From positions 1 to 41,073 of the forward strand of contig NZ_JAGOGJ010000057.1 of NCBI RefSeq assembly GCF_017996735.1: a stretch of 41,073 nucleotides of DNA. The letters are read 5' to 3'. Positions 17,321-24,938 of this stretch are shown piece after piece. Each line of letters begins with the position of its first letter. Position 1 is the stretch's first letter. Under the pieces are notes generated by a model that saw only the letters and a list, made by a program, of their open reading frames with translations, was not told where the DNA came from and searched no databases. Source of the DNA: Niveispirillum sp. GTDB taxonomy: Bacteria > Pseudomonadota > Alphaproteobacteria > Azospirillales > Azospirillaceae. Made by a program: the position numbers and the translations under genes.

Positions 17321-18279
17321 ATCCCTTCCCGCGCCATGGCGTCCGCTGCCGCCAGGATGCGCTGGTTGGTGCTGTCATTGATGGTGTCGGCCTGTGCAGC
17401 GTCGACCGGCGGGCGGGCTGGCCGATCGATGGCTGACAACAGCCAACGAAACGGGTCACGGAACCGGGGGGCGGAATAATCGCCGCACACATCCATGCCC
17501 AGAAGACGCCGCGTCCCGGCCAACCTCTGCACAAGGGCCAGCACGGGCTTCAATGCCATGCCGCCCTGATCCCAGTTGGTGACAGCCTCGTCCGCCGTCA
17601 GCACATCCTTGTCCAGCGAGACCCAGAACCCGCCCGGCGGAAGCCGCAGGTCGAGATCATCGGCAAACGCGGCCCAGTCGACCCCGTCCAGCGCGTGCCA
17701 GTGGATGCGTCCGTCCTGGGTCTGGCAGCCGGGGCCATTCACCGGCCGCCCCCAGACACGGCTTGGTGCCGCGTGCCAGGGATGCACCTCCAGCCGGCCG
17801 CTGCGGACGGCATCCAGGTTTGCGAACTGAAGCTGCGGCCGCACGAAATCGTCGCTGGACGGGCCGATGGTGACAACCCGCAGCACAGTCTGGTTCTCCA
17901 GCGCCCGGTTCACCCAGGCCCCACAGTTCCAGGTGGCGGGAAAACCCGTCCAGTCGGGGTGATTGTCGAAATGCAGAACATTCACCGGCTCCCTCACCCA
18001 CTCCAGAAAAAGGGCGGCCAGATGATGGAAATCCCCCGATCCGTAAAAGATCAGCGGCGCTGCACGCCCGATTGCCGGGCACGTCGTCTCGATCCGCTTG
18101 CGCAATTCGGCCAGCGCGGTCCTGTTCGCGACGATGCGCAGGCGGGGGCCAAGGTCCAGCGCCGGGACCAGCACCGCCCCCTCCTCACGCAGGCGGCGGG
18201 ACAGGCCGGCCTGTCCTGTCAGCGATCCGTCCAGGTCCAGAACGATACAGGCTGGTTTGCCATCCATGGCCGGTTTCAT
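17308..18279 (-). CDS. Arginase/ureohydrolase-fold protein of unknown substrate
   Basis: The start is ATG 18279, which forms an ATGA overlap with the stop of the HAD gene; the frame is open further upstream but only antisense to, or within, that gene. The 323-residue product carries the metal-site motifs of the arginase/agmatinase superfamily in order: GSGDFHH (80-86, normally GGDHS), HFDNHPD (103-109, normally DAHxD) and SLDKD (221-225, normally SxDxD). The DPxxAPG segment that normally follows the third motif is replaced by LTADEAVTNWDQGG, so the substrate pocket is different. It may therefore be a metal-dependent hydrolase acting on something other than arginine. Linkage to aminotransferase and phosphatase genes suggests an amino or guanidino sugar/polyol intermediate (inference). 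Confidence 0.75.
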   Translation of the reverse strand: MKPAMDGKPACIVLDLDGSLTGQAGLSRRLREEGAVLVPALDLGPRLRIVANRTALAELRKRIETTCPAIGRAAPLIFYGSGDFHHLAALFLEWVREPVNVLHFDNHPDWTGFPATWNCGAWVNRALENQTVLRVVTIGPSSDDFVRPQLQFANLDAVRSGRLEVHPWHAAPSRVWGRPVNGPGCQTQDGRIHWHALDGVDWAAFADDLDLRLPPGGFWVSLDKDVLTADEAVTNWDQGGMALKPVLALVQRLAGTRRLLGMDVCGDYSAPRFRDPFRWLLSAIDRPARPPVDAAQADTINDSTNQRILAAADAMAREGIWPT

Positions 18280-18956
18280 TCCGCGGCGGCCAGATTGCGG
18301 CACAGGACCGGCAGCCAGACATGGAACAGTTCGGTCAATTCCGTGAAGCCGGTGAAGGGAACATGGGGGATGCCATGCTCCTGGCAATAGGTGGCCAGCC
18401 TGCCCTTCGCGAAGACCCGGTCGGCGGCACCAGCGCCGCAGAAATCCGACCGGCCATCGCCGATCAGGATGGCCGGCCCGCCACGACGCTGTTCCGCCTC
18501 CAGACTGGCGCATTTGCAATTGCCGGCATTCGTCAGGCATCGGGCGTCGATATGGGGGAAGGTCAGGCGCCACCGATCATCGCCGGCCGGCTCCATGCGG
18601 TTCGACAGGACCGGCGGCGACAGGCCAAGGCGGCCCAGCACGCCGCGCGCCACCACGTCCAGCCCGTCAGACAGGATGGTGAAGGGCACATCCCAGTGCC
18701 GGCAGAGCGCGACAAAGCCCGCGAAGCCGGGATCGACCGGGATATCCAGCACCATCCGGTGCAACTCATCAGGTGTGACACGCAGAAGGGAGACCTGCCT
18801 TGCCATGCATTCACGCGAGCCGATCTCGCCCCGCTCCCACGCGGCCTCCACCGCCCGCCATTCCGGCAGGGCGAAACGCTCCAGGATCATGTCCGTGGTG
18901 TCCATGGCGGAAATGGTGCCGTCGAAATCGATATAGAGGCGTGGAGGTAGGGACAT
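18276..18956 (-). CDS. HAD-IB family phosphatase (MtnX / phosphoserine-phosphatase-like)
   Basis: The 226-residue protein starts with motif I YIDFDGTISAMDTTD (nucleophile Asp10, acid Asp12), continues with motif II FTILSDGLD and ends with motif IV ILIGDGRSDFCGAGAAD. This is the pattern of the HAD-IB subfamily that includes MtnX and phosphoserine phosphatase. A cysteine-containing insert (CLTNAGNCKCASLE) precedes motif III. AGGAC lies 8 bases before the ATG. It is the first gene of the minus-strand operon, 39 bases downstream of a sigma-54-type promoter. It probably dephosphorylates a small phosphorylated intermediate for the linked glycan pathway; a methionine-salvage role is unlikely because no other mtn gene is nearby. 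Confidence 0.88.
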   Translation of the reverse strand: MSLPPRLYIDFDGTISAMDTTDMILERFALPEWRAVEAAWERGEIGSRECMARQVSLLRVTPDELHRMVLDIPVDPGFAGFVALCRHWDVPFTILSDGLDVVARGVLGRLGLSPPVLSNRMEPAGDDRWRLTFPHIDARCLTNAGNCKCASLEAEQRRGGPAILIGDGRSDFCGAGAADRVFAKGRLATYCQEHGIPHVPFTGFTELTELFHVWLPVLCRNLAAAE

Positions 18957-18995
18957 GAGGGAAGTCCTGGGCTGCGGGGAATGGCTGTCTGTTCC

Positions 18996-19010
18996 GCAAG
19001 GGCCATGCCA
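18996..19010 (-). promoter_or_regulatory. Putative sigma-54 promoter (-24/-12) for the minus-strand operon
   Basis: Read on the minus strand, the sequence is TGGCATGGCCCTTGC. The GG and GC doublets are separated by exactly 10 bases, and it matches the sigma-54 consensus TGGCAYR-N4-TTGC. Transcription would start near 18985, leaving a leader of about 29 bases before the HAD gene. It is supported by the NtrC-family activator encoded at the end of the same operon. Confidence 0.7.
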
Positions 19011-19078
19011 AGGGCGCAGGGGGACCGAAAATGGCGGTGCGGCTGGTCTGGCCGGCAGCCATCCCCCCGCGCGGCGTC

Positions 19079-19093
19079 CTACAAATTTTGTAG
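19079..19093. promoter_or_regulatory. Perfect 15-base palindrome, candidate enhancer site for the NtrC-type activator
   Basis: CTACAAATTTTGTAG is a perfect palindrome of two 7-base arms around one T. It is AT-rich in a GC-rich region. It lies about 100 bases upstream of the predicted minus-strand start and about 145 bases upstream of the plus-strand start, which are typical distances for sigma-54 activator sites. A second, weaker repeat CCCCCG/CGGGGG (19097-19102/19113-19118) lies beside it. Confidence 0.55.
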
Positions 19094-19204
19094 CTTCCCC
19101 CGTTTCACGTTGCGGGGGCTGATGGCGGGCGGCAGGTCGAAGAAGGGCTGGAACATAAGGCAAGGCCTGGCTTTGGCACCTGCGGAGGGCACGGTCCGCG
19201 CCCC

Positions 19205-19220
19205 TGGCATGACCGATGCA
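19205..19220 (+). promoter_or_regulatory. Putative sigma-54 promoter for the aminotransferase/glycan operon
   Basis: TGGCATGACCGATGCA keeps the GG and GC doublets exactly 10 bases apart and differs from the consensus mainly by ATGC in place of TTGC. Transcription would start near 19231, about 50 bases before the ATG at 19281. It mirrors the minus-strand element 195 bases away, so both operons probably share one activator. Confidence 0.6.
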
Positions 19221-19280
19221 GATATGGGCAAGACCCGGTCGTGAACCGGTGCCGAAATCTTCTTCTGCAGGTGTCGCAGC

Positions 19281-20624
19281 ATGTCCCAAAGCTACTGGCA
19301 ACCCAACCGCTACCGCCGTAGCGCCGCCCTGTTCGACAAGGCCCGCGCCATCATCCCCGGCGGGGTCAACAGCACGGCGCGTGCGACCTGGGCCGGCTGG
19401 GACCCGCACCCGTTGTTCATCGATCATGGCACGGGGTCGAAGGTCACGGACATTGATGGCAACGAGTATATCGACTACCTGCTGGGCCTTGGCCCCATGC
19501 TGCTGGGCCATCGCCCGCCTGCCGTCACCCAGGCCGTTGTGGACCAGATCGAACGGCGCGGCACGGTGTTCGCTCTGCCCGCCGCCGACGAGACGGTTCT
19601 GGCGGAAAAGATCCGCCGCGCCGTGCCCAGCATGGAACGGGTGCGCCTGTGCAACACCGGCACGGAGGCCGTGCTCTACGCCATCCGTCTGGCGCGCGCT
19701 TATACCGGCAAGACCAAGATCATCCGGTTCGAAGGCATGTATCACGGCTTTTCCGACGGCATTTATTGGAGCAAGCACCCCAACCCGGAAACGGCCGGCC
19801 CCGAACTGGCGCCGCGCCCGGTGCCGCAGGGTCCCGGATTGCCACCCGGCGTTGGTGACGGTCTGATCATCCTGCCCTGGAACGATGTGCATGCCCTGCG
19901 TGAGACCCTGGCGCGCGAGGGCGACAAGATTGCGGCCGTGATCACCGAGCCGATCATGTGCAATACGGGCTGCATCCTGCCCGAGAACGGCTATCTGGAT
20001 GCGTTGCGCACCCTGACCGACCGCCATGGCGTGCTGCTGATCTTCGACGAGGTGATCACCGGTTTCCGCATCGCCCTGGGCGGCGCGCAGGCCCATTACG
20101 GCATTACACCGGACCTGTCGGTCTTTGCCAAGGGGCTGGGTGGTGGTTTCCCCGTAGCCTGCATGGGCGGACGGGCCGACATCATGGCGCTGGTCGAACG
20201 GGGGAAGGTCTCCATGGCCGGCACCTACAACGCCAATGGCATCGCCGTTGCCGCGGCCAATGCCGCCCTGGATGTGTTGGCCAAGCCGGGCATGTACCAG
20301 CGACTTTACAATGTTTCCGATCGGCTGCGTGACGGCCTGACGCGCCTGATCCGCGACCTTCGGGTTCCCGCCCATGTCGTGGGGCTGGGCCCTGTCTTCC
20401 AGGTCTGGTTCTCACGCGAACCCATCCGCAACTATCGCGAAGCCGCCCGTTATGCCGACCATGAGGCGTTCCGCCTGTGGTGGGAGGGGATGCTCAACCG
20501 TGGTGTCCTGTTCCATCCCGGCGCCTATGAGAACTTGTTCGTATCCTTCGCGCACACGGCCGACGACGTGGACCGCACGCTGGCGGCCGCGCGTGAGACG
20601 CTGAGCGAAATGCTGGTCGGCTGA
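19281..20624 (+). CDS. Class-III PLP aminotransferase (glutamate-1-semialdehyde aminomutase-like)
   Basis: The 447-residue enzyme has the fold-type I, class-III pattern. IPGGVNSTAR near the N-terminus and the strand FIDHGTGSKVTDIDGNEYIDY resemble HemL. LCNTGTEAVLYAIRLARAYTG holds the phosphate-binding region, LLIFDEVITGFR the cofactor-ring Asp, and VFAKGLGGGFPVA the PLP lysine (Lys284). Motif spacing is HemL-like, but the setting among glycosyltransferases argues against a tetrapyrrole role. Relatives in polysaccharide loci aminate or isomerise keto-sugar or polyol precursors (family knowledge plus inference). It is the first gene of the plus-strand operon, downstream of the sigma-54-type promoter at 19205, and the next gene follows after 7 bases. 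Confidence 0.85.
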   Translation: MSQSYWQPNRYRRSAALFDKARAIIPGGVNSTARATWAGWDPHPLFIDHGTGSKVTDIDGNEYIDYLLGLGPMLLGHRPPAVTQAVVDQIERRGTVFALPAADETVLAEKIRRAVPSMERVRLCNTGTEAVLYAIRLARAYTGKTKIIRFEGMYHGFSDGIYWSKHPNPETAGPELAPRPVPQGPGLPPGVGDGLIILPWNDVHALRETLAREGDKIAAVITEPIMCNTGCILPENGYLDALRTLTDRHGVLLIFDEVITGFRIALGGAQAHYGITPDLSVFAKGLGGGFPVACMGGRADIMALVERGKVSMAGTYNANGIAVAAANAALDVLAKPGMYQRLYNVSDRLRDGLTRLIRDLRVPAHVVGLGPVFQVWFSREPIRNYREAARYADHEAFRLWWEGMLNRGVLFHPGAYENLFVSFAHTADDVDRTLAAARETLSEMLVG

Positions 20625-20631
20625 CCGGGAC

Positions 20632-20985
20632 ATGTCGAACCAGACCCTTTTCCTCTGGCTGCTGAACATGCTGCTCGATACGGGCGGGCAGTTGGTTTTC
20701 AAGCATGCGGCCGGCGCGCCCGGCGACGGGCTGGACCGCTGGCGTGCCATGGCGTCGGCCCCTTGGCTCTGGTTGGGGATCGCCTGCTATGTGGGCGAAT
20801 TCCTGGCCTGGACGGCCTTCCTGTCCACCGTCCCGCTGTCGCAGGGCGTCCTGCTGGGCTCCGTCAACATCATCATCGTGATGGTCGCCGGCCGCCTGCT
20901 GTTCACCGAACGGCTGAGCCGCCTGCGCGTCGCGGGCATTTTTCTGATCGCGGCGGGCGTGGCCTGCGTCGGCCTGGGGGCGTGA
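20632..20985 (+). CDS. SMR/EamA-type half-size membrane transporter, subunit 1
   Basis: This 117-residue protein has four predicted membrane helices (about 3-20, 40-62, 67-88 and 95-114). Its layout matches small multidrug resistance / ArnE-ArnF-like proteins: LNMLLDTGGQLVFKHA in helix 1 and LGSVNIIIVMVAGRLLFTERLSRLRVAGIFLIAAGVACVGL at the end. ArnE/ArnF-type pairs flip undecaprenyl-phosphate-linked aminosugars in lipid A modification (established for the Arn system). A similar flippase role for a product of this operon is plausible but inferred. Its TGA shares one base with the next ATG (TGATG). Confidence 0.8.
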   Translation: MSNQTLFLWLLNMLLDTGGQLVFKHAAGAPGDGLDRWRAMASAPWLWLGIACYVGEFLAWTAFLSTVPLSQGVLLGSVNIIIVMVAGRLLFTERLSRLRVAGIFLIAAGVACVGLGA

Positions 20986-21368
20986 TGCGTCGGGGAATAA
21001 CCATCGGCTTCGCCTGCCTGCTGGGCTTCGATGTGCTGGCCCAGTTGGGTTTCAAGCTGGCGGGGGATGCCGCGCTGCCCGTGGAAGCCGATATCGGCTG
21101 GCTCCTGCGCCTGCTGTCTCAACCCGGCACCTACATGGCCATCATTGGATATCTGGGCGCCTTCCTCACCTGGATGTCCTTGCTGAAGCACGCCCCCATC
21201 GGCCCCGCTTTCGCCGCCTCACATCTGGAAGTGGTCGTGGTCATGCCCTTCGCCGTGATGCTGTTCGGCGAGACGGTGCATGGCCCGCAACTCCTGGGCG
21301 CCGTCGCCATCGTGGCGGGCATTCTCTGCCTCGCGATGGAGGGAAATCCCGGATCTCCCACCGCGTGA
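20985..21368 (+). CDS. SMR/EamA-type half-size membrane transporter, subunit 2
   Basis: The ATG at 20985 overlaps the previous TGA by one base. The 127-residue product again has four helices, and its first helix parallels subunit 1 (LLGFDVLAQLGFKLAGD versus LLDTGGQLVFKHAAG). Its last part is EVVVVMPFAVMLFGETVHGPQLLGAVAIVAGILCLAM. Adjacent unequal SMR-like genes usually form antiparallel heterodimers. The pair probably moves a lipid-linked or small amino-modified intermediate across the inner membrane. Confidence 0.8.
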   Translation: MRRGITIGFACLLGFDVLAQLGFKLAGDAALPVEADIGWLLRLLSQPGTYMAIIGYLGAFLTWMSLLKHAPIGPAFAASHLEVVVVMPFAVMLFGETVHGPQLLGAVAIVAGILCLAMEGNPGSPTA

Positions 21369-21438
21369 TCTTCGACATGCATTGCCCGGCACCGTGACGT
21401 GAGTTTTGTGCAGACATCAGCCCTTTTTGGAGATTGAT

Positions 21439-21642
21439 ATGCCCCTCCCCACACCGATCGAGGAAGAAGAAGGGTCAGCCGACCCCTGGGATATATTCAC
21501 AATACCGACTTCTGCTGTTCATTTTCGCGTTACAGAACAGGACAATTATAAAATTCCAGCTACTTCCAATGCAACCGTGCGCCCGATCTCCTCATTACCT
21601 GCTCACACCTCTCCCGCTGATTTGTCTTCCAAGAAGCCGTGA
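21439..21642 (+). CDS. Small acidic protein, 67 residues, unknown function
   Basis: An ATG at 21439 has a textbook GGAG (21429-21432) 6 bases upstream. The frame encodes MPLPTPIEEEEGSADPWDIF and continues to a TGA that lies 10 bases before the start of the next gene, with no gap in operon layout. The product is acidic at the N-terminus, has no membrane helix and matches no family I know. The region is richer in A and T than its neighbours. Strong initiation and tight packing favour a real small gene, possibly a leader peptide or partner of the next protein; a chance frame is not excluded. Confidence 0.5.
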   Translation: MPLPTPIEEEEGSADPWDIFTIPTSAVHFRVTEQDNYKIPATSNATVRPISSLPAHTSPADLSSKKP

Positions 21643-21652
21643 AGAGGCCGCC

Positions 21653-22843
21653 ATGCGCATCGGTTTCCTTTTCAACCATGATCAGATTCATCAGGTCGCC
21701 CACAGCCTGCCCATCGCGCTGGCGTTGGCCAAGGGCGGCTTTGGCGGAGAGATCATCGTTGCCACCACCAGCGACCGCATGAAGCGGGAGGTGCTGCGCA
21801 TGGCCGGTGATGCCATCGGACAGGGCGTCACCCATGTCGACCTGGACCTCGGCACCCGATCGCGCACGCTCTCACACCTGCTGGAATTCGCTGTTCCATC
21901 GCGCAAGCTGCTGGTCTATGGCGACAATCTGGATTTCTTCCGCAGCCTGGACATTCTGGTCGTCGCGGAGAAGACCTCGCTGGTCCTGAAATCATTGTAC
22001 GGGCTGAAGGATCTGAAGATCGTCCATACCCGCCACGGTGCCGGCGACCGGGCCATCGGCTTCAACAAGGCCAGCGCCGGCTTTGACCATGTCCTCTGCT
22101 CCGGGCCCAAGATCAGGGAACGGCTGATCGCGGAGGCGGGCTTGGCGCCGGAAAGGGTCAGCATCGTGGGATATCCCAAGTTCGATGCGCCCGACCCCAG
22201 TGTCAGCCTGTTCCCCGTGCAGAACCGCAAGCCGGTGGTCCTCTACAACCCGCACTGCTCGCCCCACCTTTCTTCCTGGTTCCAGCATGGGCGGCAGGTG
22301 CTGGATTTCTTCCTGGAGAATGATGATTATCAGTTGATCTTCGCGCCGCACGTCATGCTGTTCGAACGCAAGCTGGTGGTTACGATCGACAAGCTGCGCA
22401 TTGACCGGCCCGGCCATATCGACGAACGCTACCTTCGCGCCCCCAATATCCATATCGACCTGGGCAGCCGTGCGTCGACCGACATGAGCTACACATTGAT
22501 GGCCGACATATATCTCGGCGATGTCAGCAGCCAGATATATGAATTCCTTGTGCGTCCGCGCCCCTGCCTGTTCCTGAACAGCCATGGGGTGCAATGGCAG
22601 GACAATCCCAACTATGCCCATTGGCGGGCGGGTCCCGTCATCGACCATCCAGGCCAACTGGCCGAAGGGTTGAAACGGGCCAGCGATAAATTCCAGACCA
22701 CCTACCGCGCCGTACAGGAAGAGATGTTCGCCCGCAGCTTCGATCTACACGAACGCCCCTCATCCGAGCGCGCCGCCGAGGTGCTGATGAGGCTGGCCAG
22801 TCATAAACCGCACCAGACTGTCGCGCTGGGCATGTCTGCATGA
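21653..22843 (+). CDS. CDP-glycerol glycerophosphotransferase-like (TagF/GT-B) protein
   Basis: The ATG 21653 is preceded by AAGAGG at good distance; the frame is open upstream to 21434, but that part overlaps the small ORF. The 396-residue protein resembles the CDP-glycerol:poly(glycerophosphate) glycerophosphotransferase family: VHTRHGAGDRAIGFN, SIVGYPKFD, VVLYNPHCSPHLSSW, IFAPHVMLF, and the C-terminal nucleotide-binding region MADIYLGDVSSQIYEFLVRPRPCLFLN, equivalent to the ADxxITDYSSxxFDF motif. No membrane segment is seen. Family members build teichoic-acid-like polymers or attach polyol phosphates to surface glycans (established for Gram-positives). In a Gram-negative locus it probably adds a polyol phosphate to a surface glycan. 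It overlaps the next gene by ATGA. Confidence 0.8.
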   Translation: MRIGFLFNHDQIHQVAHSLPIALALAKGGFGGEIIVATTSDRMKREVLRMAGDAIGQGVTHVDLDLGTRSRTLSHLLEFAVPSRKLLVYGDNLDFFRSLDILVVAEKTSLVLKSLYGLKDLKIVHTRHGAGDRAIGFNKASAGFDHVLCSGPKIRERLIAEAGLAPERVSIVGYPKFDAPDPSVSLFPVQNRKPVVLYNPHCSPHLSSWFQHGRQVLDFFLENDDYQLIFAPHVMLFERKLVVTIDKLRIDRPGHIDERYLRAPNIHIDLGSRASTDMSYTLMADIYLGDVSSQIYEFLVRPRPCLFLNSHGVQWQDNPNYAHWRAGPVIDHPGQLAEGLKRASDKFQTTYRAVQEEMFARSFDLHERPSSERAAEVLMRLASHKPHQTVALGMSA

Positions 22844-23625
22844 CGCGGCTTATCACCATCCTTCTGCCCTTCTTCAACGAGGAAGGCTGGATCGGGGCCA
22901 CGATCGACAGTCTGACCGGGCAATCGGACAGGCGCTTTCACCTGCTGCTGCTGGACAATGGCTCCACCGATGGCGGGCGGGCCGAAGCGCTCCGGCATCT
23001 TGCATCCCTGCCGGACGCGATCACGTCCAGCATCATGGACGTAACGACCCCCGGCAAGGTGAACGCTCTTGCCGCTGGGCTGGCACAGGTCGACACGCCC
23101 TTTGTCGCGATCTGCGACGCGGACACACTCTACCCTGCCGGCTATATCGGCCGTTGCCTGTCGCTGTTCGCGGCATATCCCGATGCCGTTGCGACCATGG
23201 CCGTCGATCTTTATGATCCGGTGGGCACGCAGGCCGCGTACAGGCGCATCCGGAAGGTTGTGGGCAAGGCGCGGATGTTCCGCGACCGTTGCCATGCCGG
23301 CGGCTACGCCCAAGCCTTCCGCACGGACGCCCTGCGCCAGGCCGGCGGGTTTGACCTCAAGCGCTGGCCATTCGTGCTGGAGGATCATGAAATCGTGCAT
23401 CGCATCCACCGGCTGGGTCGCTCTGTCTATGATCCCGGCCATTACTGCCACCCGTCGCCGCGCCGCGCCGACAGGCGCAGGGTGACGTGGACGCGGCTGG
23501 AACGATTGATCTACCGGTGTGCGCCACGGCGGCTGATGGATTGGTTCTTCTATGATTTTCTCTGGCGGCGGCTGGAACGCCGCAACGCCTTCTCCGTCGC
23601 CCTGAGGGAAAAGAATTGGACATGA
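22840..23625 (+). CDS. Glycosyltransferase family 2
   Basis: This 261-residue GT-A enzyme begins with ITILLPFFNEEGWIGATIDSLTGQS, the usual N-terminal nucleotide-sugar strand. It continues with LLLDNGSTDGG and the metal-binding DxD motif as ICDADTLYP, and then with GGYAQAFRTDALRQAGGFDLKRWPFVLEDHEI, the acceptor and catalytic ED region of GT2 enzymes. No membrane helices are seen. It starts in an ATGA overlap and ends in another with the flippase gene, so it belongs to the glycan operon. Donor and acceptor are unknown. Confidence 0.9.
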   Translation: MTRLITILLPFFNEEGWIGATIDSLTGQSDRRFHLLLLDNGSTDGGRAEALRHLASLPDAITSSIMDVTTPGKVNALAAGLAQVDTPFVAICDADTLYPAGYIGRCLSLFAAYPDAVATMAVDLYDPVGTQAAYRRIRKVVGKARMFRDRCHAGGYAQAFRTDALRQAGGFDLKRWPFVLEDHEIVHRIHRLGRSVYDPGHYCHPSPRRADRRRVTWTRLERLIYRCAPRRLMDWFFYDFLWRRLERRNAFSVALREKNWT

Positions 23626-24938
23626 GTGCGACCAGTGGCACCCCGCCACGCGGGGCTCTGCGCCGTATTTTCGGTGGGCTGGGTCTGGTCCTGGGCGGCA
23701 AGGCGGGGGCGGGGTTGATCAGCCTTGCCTATCTGGTCATCGCCACGCGCGCGCTGGGTCCGCATGATTACGGCGTGCTGGTGTTGATCCATGGCTATGT
23801 CACCACCGTGTGCGGCATCGTGGAATTCCCCGCCTGGCAGGCCATTGTCCGCTATGGCGCCGACGCACAGCGGGAGGGGAGCCGCCATAGGCTGGCCCGG
23901 CTGCTACGTTTCGGGGCGCGGGTGGAACTGTTGGGCGGTCTGGCCGCCATCCTGGTTGCGGCGCTGTGTGCCCCCATCGTCGGCCCCCGCCTTGGCTGGC
24001 CGGAAACGGCCCTTATGTTGGCTGTCCCCTACAGCCTGGCTGTCTTGGGTTCGGTCCGTTCCACACCGGCGGGATATCTCCAGCTTCTTAACCGCTTCGA
24101 CCTGCTGGGGCTACATAATCTGGTGGCGCCCGGCGTGCGGCTGGCCGGGGCGGCGCTGGTGGCCGGGGCCGGCTGGGGACTGACGGGTTTCCTGATTGCC
24201 TGGCTGCTGGCCGCATTGGCGGAATTCGCCAGCCTCTGGACCATGGGCCTGTGGTGCGCCGCGCGCGAACTGGCGCCGGAGTTGCGGCGACCGGAAGCCG
24301 GCAGCCCCGTGGCCGATAATCCCGGCATCTGGCGCTTCATGCTGGCCAGCAATGCCGACGTCACATTGTCGGAACTGGCGGGCCGGGCGGCACCGCTGAT
24401 CGTGGGATGGGTGCTGGGGCCGACGGCAGCCGGCCTGTTCTCCGTGGCGCAGCGGGTCACCGTGCTGATCGCGCAGCCCGCCCAGATCCTGGGCAACACG
24501 GTTTATCCTGAACTGGCGCGCATGGTGGCAGGCGGCCAGGGTGGGGTGGCCCTGCGCCTGACCTTGGGCCGTGTCGTCGCCATCGCATTGAGTGCCGCCC
24601 TTCCGATCATCGCCATCGTCTGGCTGTTCGCCCCCGAGATCGTGGGCATGATCGCGGGGTCAGCCTTCGCAGACGCGGCCAGCCTCATGGTCGTGCTGGT
24701 GCTGGCCCGCGCGCTGGCCCTGGTGGCCCCCCCTTGTTCGGCCGCCCTGACGGCGCTGGGTCGCCCCGGCTGGTCCATGAGCGCCAATCTGGCGGCCAAC
24801 CTGCTGTTCCTGCCGGTCCTGCCGGTCCTGCTGCACCTGTTCGGGTTGAACGGTGCAGGCATTCAGGCCGTCGGTCAGGCGGCAGCCGCCAGCCTGCTTC
24901 TGCTGATGCTTGTCTGGAAACGGAGTGGCGCATCGTGA
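23622..24938 (+). CDS. Wzx-type polysaccharide/O-unit flippase (MOP superfamily)
   Basis: The ATG 23622 forms an ATGA overlap with the previous stop. The 438-residue product is highly hydrophobic with about 12 helices. Its N-terminus FGGLGLVLGGKAGAGLISLAYLVIATRALGPHDYGVLVLIHGY is typical of the polysaccharide-transport (PST/Wzx) family. The middle SNADVTLSELAGRAAPLIVGWVLGPTAAGLFSVAQRV matches the second half-repeat. It should flip an undecaprenyl-linked oligosaccharide to the periplasm. With the two SMR-like proteins it gives the locus two separate export routes. No Wzy polymerase is recognised in the window. Confidence 0.88.
   Translation: MSATSGTPPRGALRRIFGGLGLVLGGKAGAGLISLAYLVIATRALGPHDYGVLVLIHGYVTTVCGIVEFPAWQAIVRYGADAQREGSRHRLARLLRFGARVELLGGLAAILVAALCAPIVGPRLGWPETALMLAVPYSLAVLGSVRSTPAGYLQLLNRFDLLGLHNLVAPGVRLAGAALVAGAGWGLTGFLIAWLLAALAEFASLWTMGLWCAARELAPELRRPEAGSPVADNPGIWRFMLASNADVTLSELAGRAAPLIVGWVLGPTAAGLFSVAQRVTVLIAQPAQILGNTVYPELARMVAGGQGGVALRLTLGRVVAIALSAALPIIAIVWLFAPEIVGMIAGSAFADAASLMVVLVLARALALVAPPCSAALTALGRPGWSMSANLAANLLFLPVLPVLLHLFGLNGAGIQAVGQAAAASLLLLMLVWKRSGAS

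Noticed and set aside
18957..20375. Long minus-strand frame that would extend the HAD phosphatase by about 470 residues across the aminotransferase gene
   Set aside because: The extension is antisense to a clear PLP enzyme, is low in recognisable motifs, and the MSLPPRLYIDFDGT start with AGGAC upstream is the normal N-terminus of the family.
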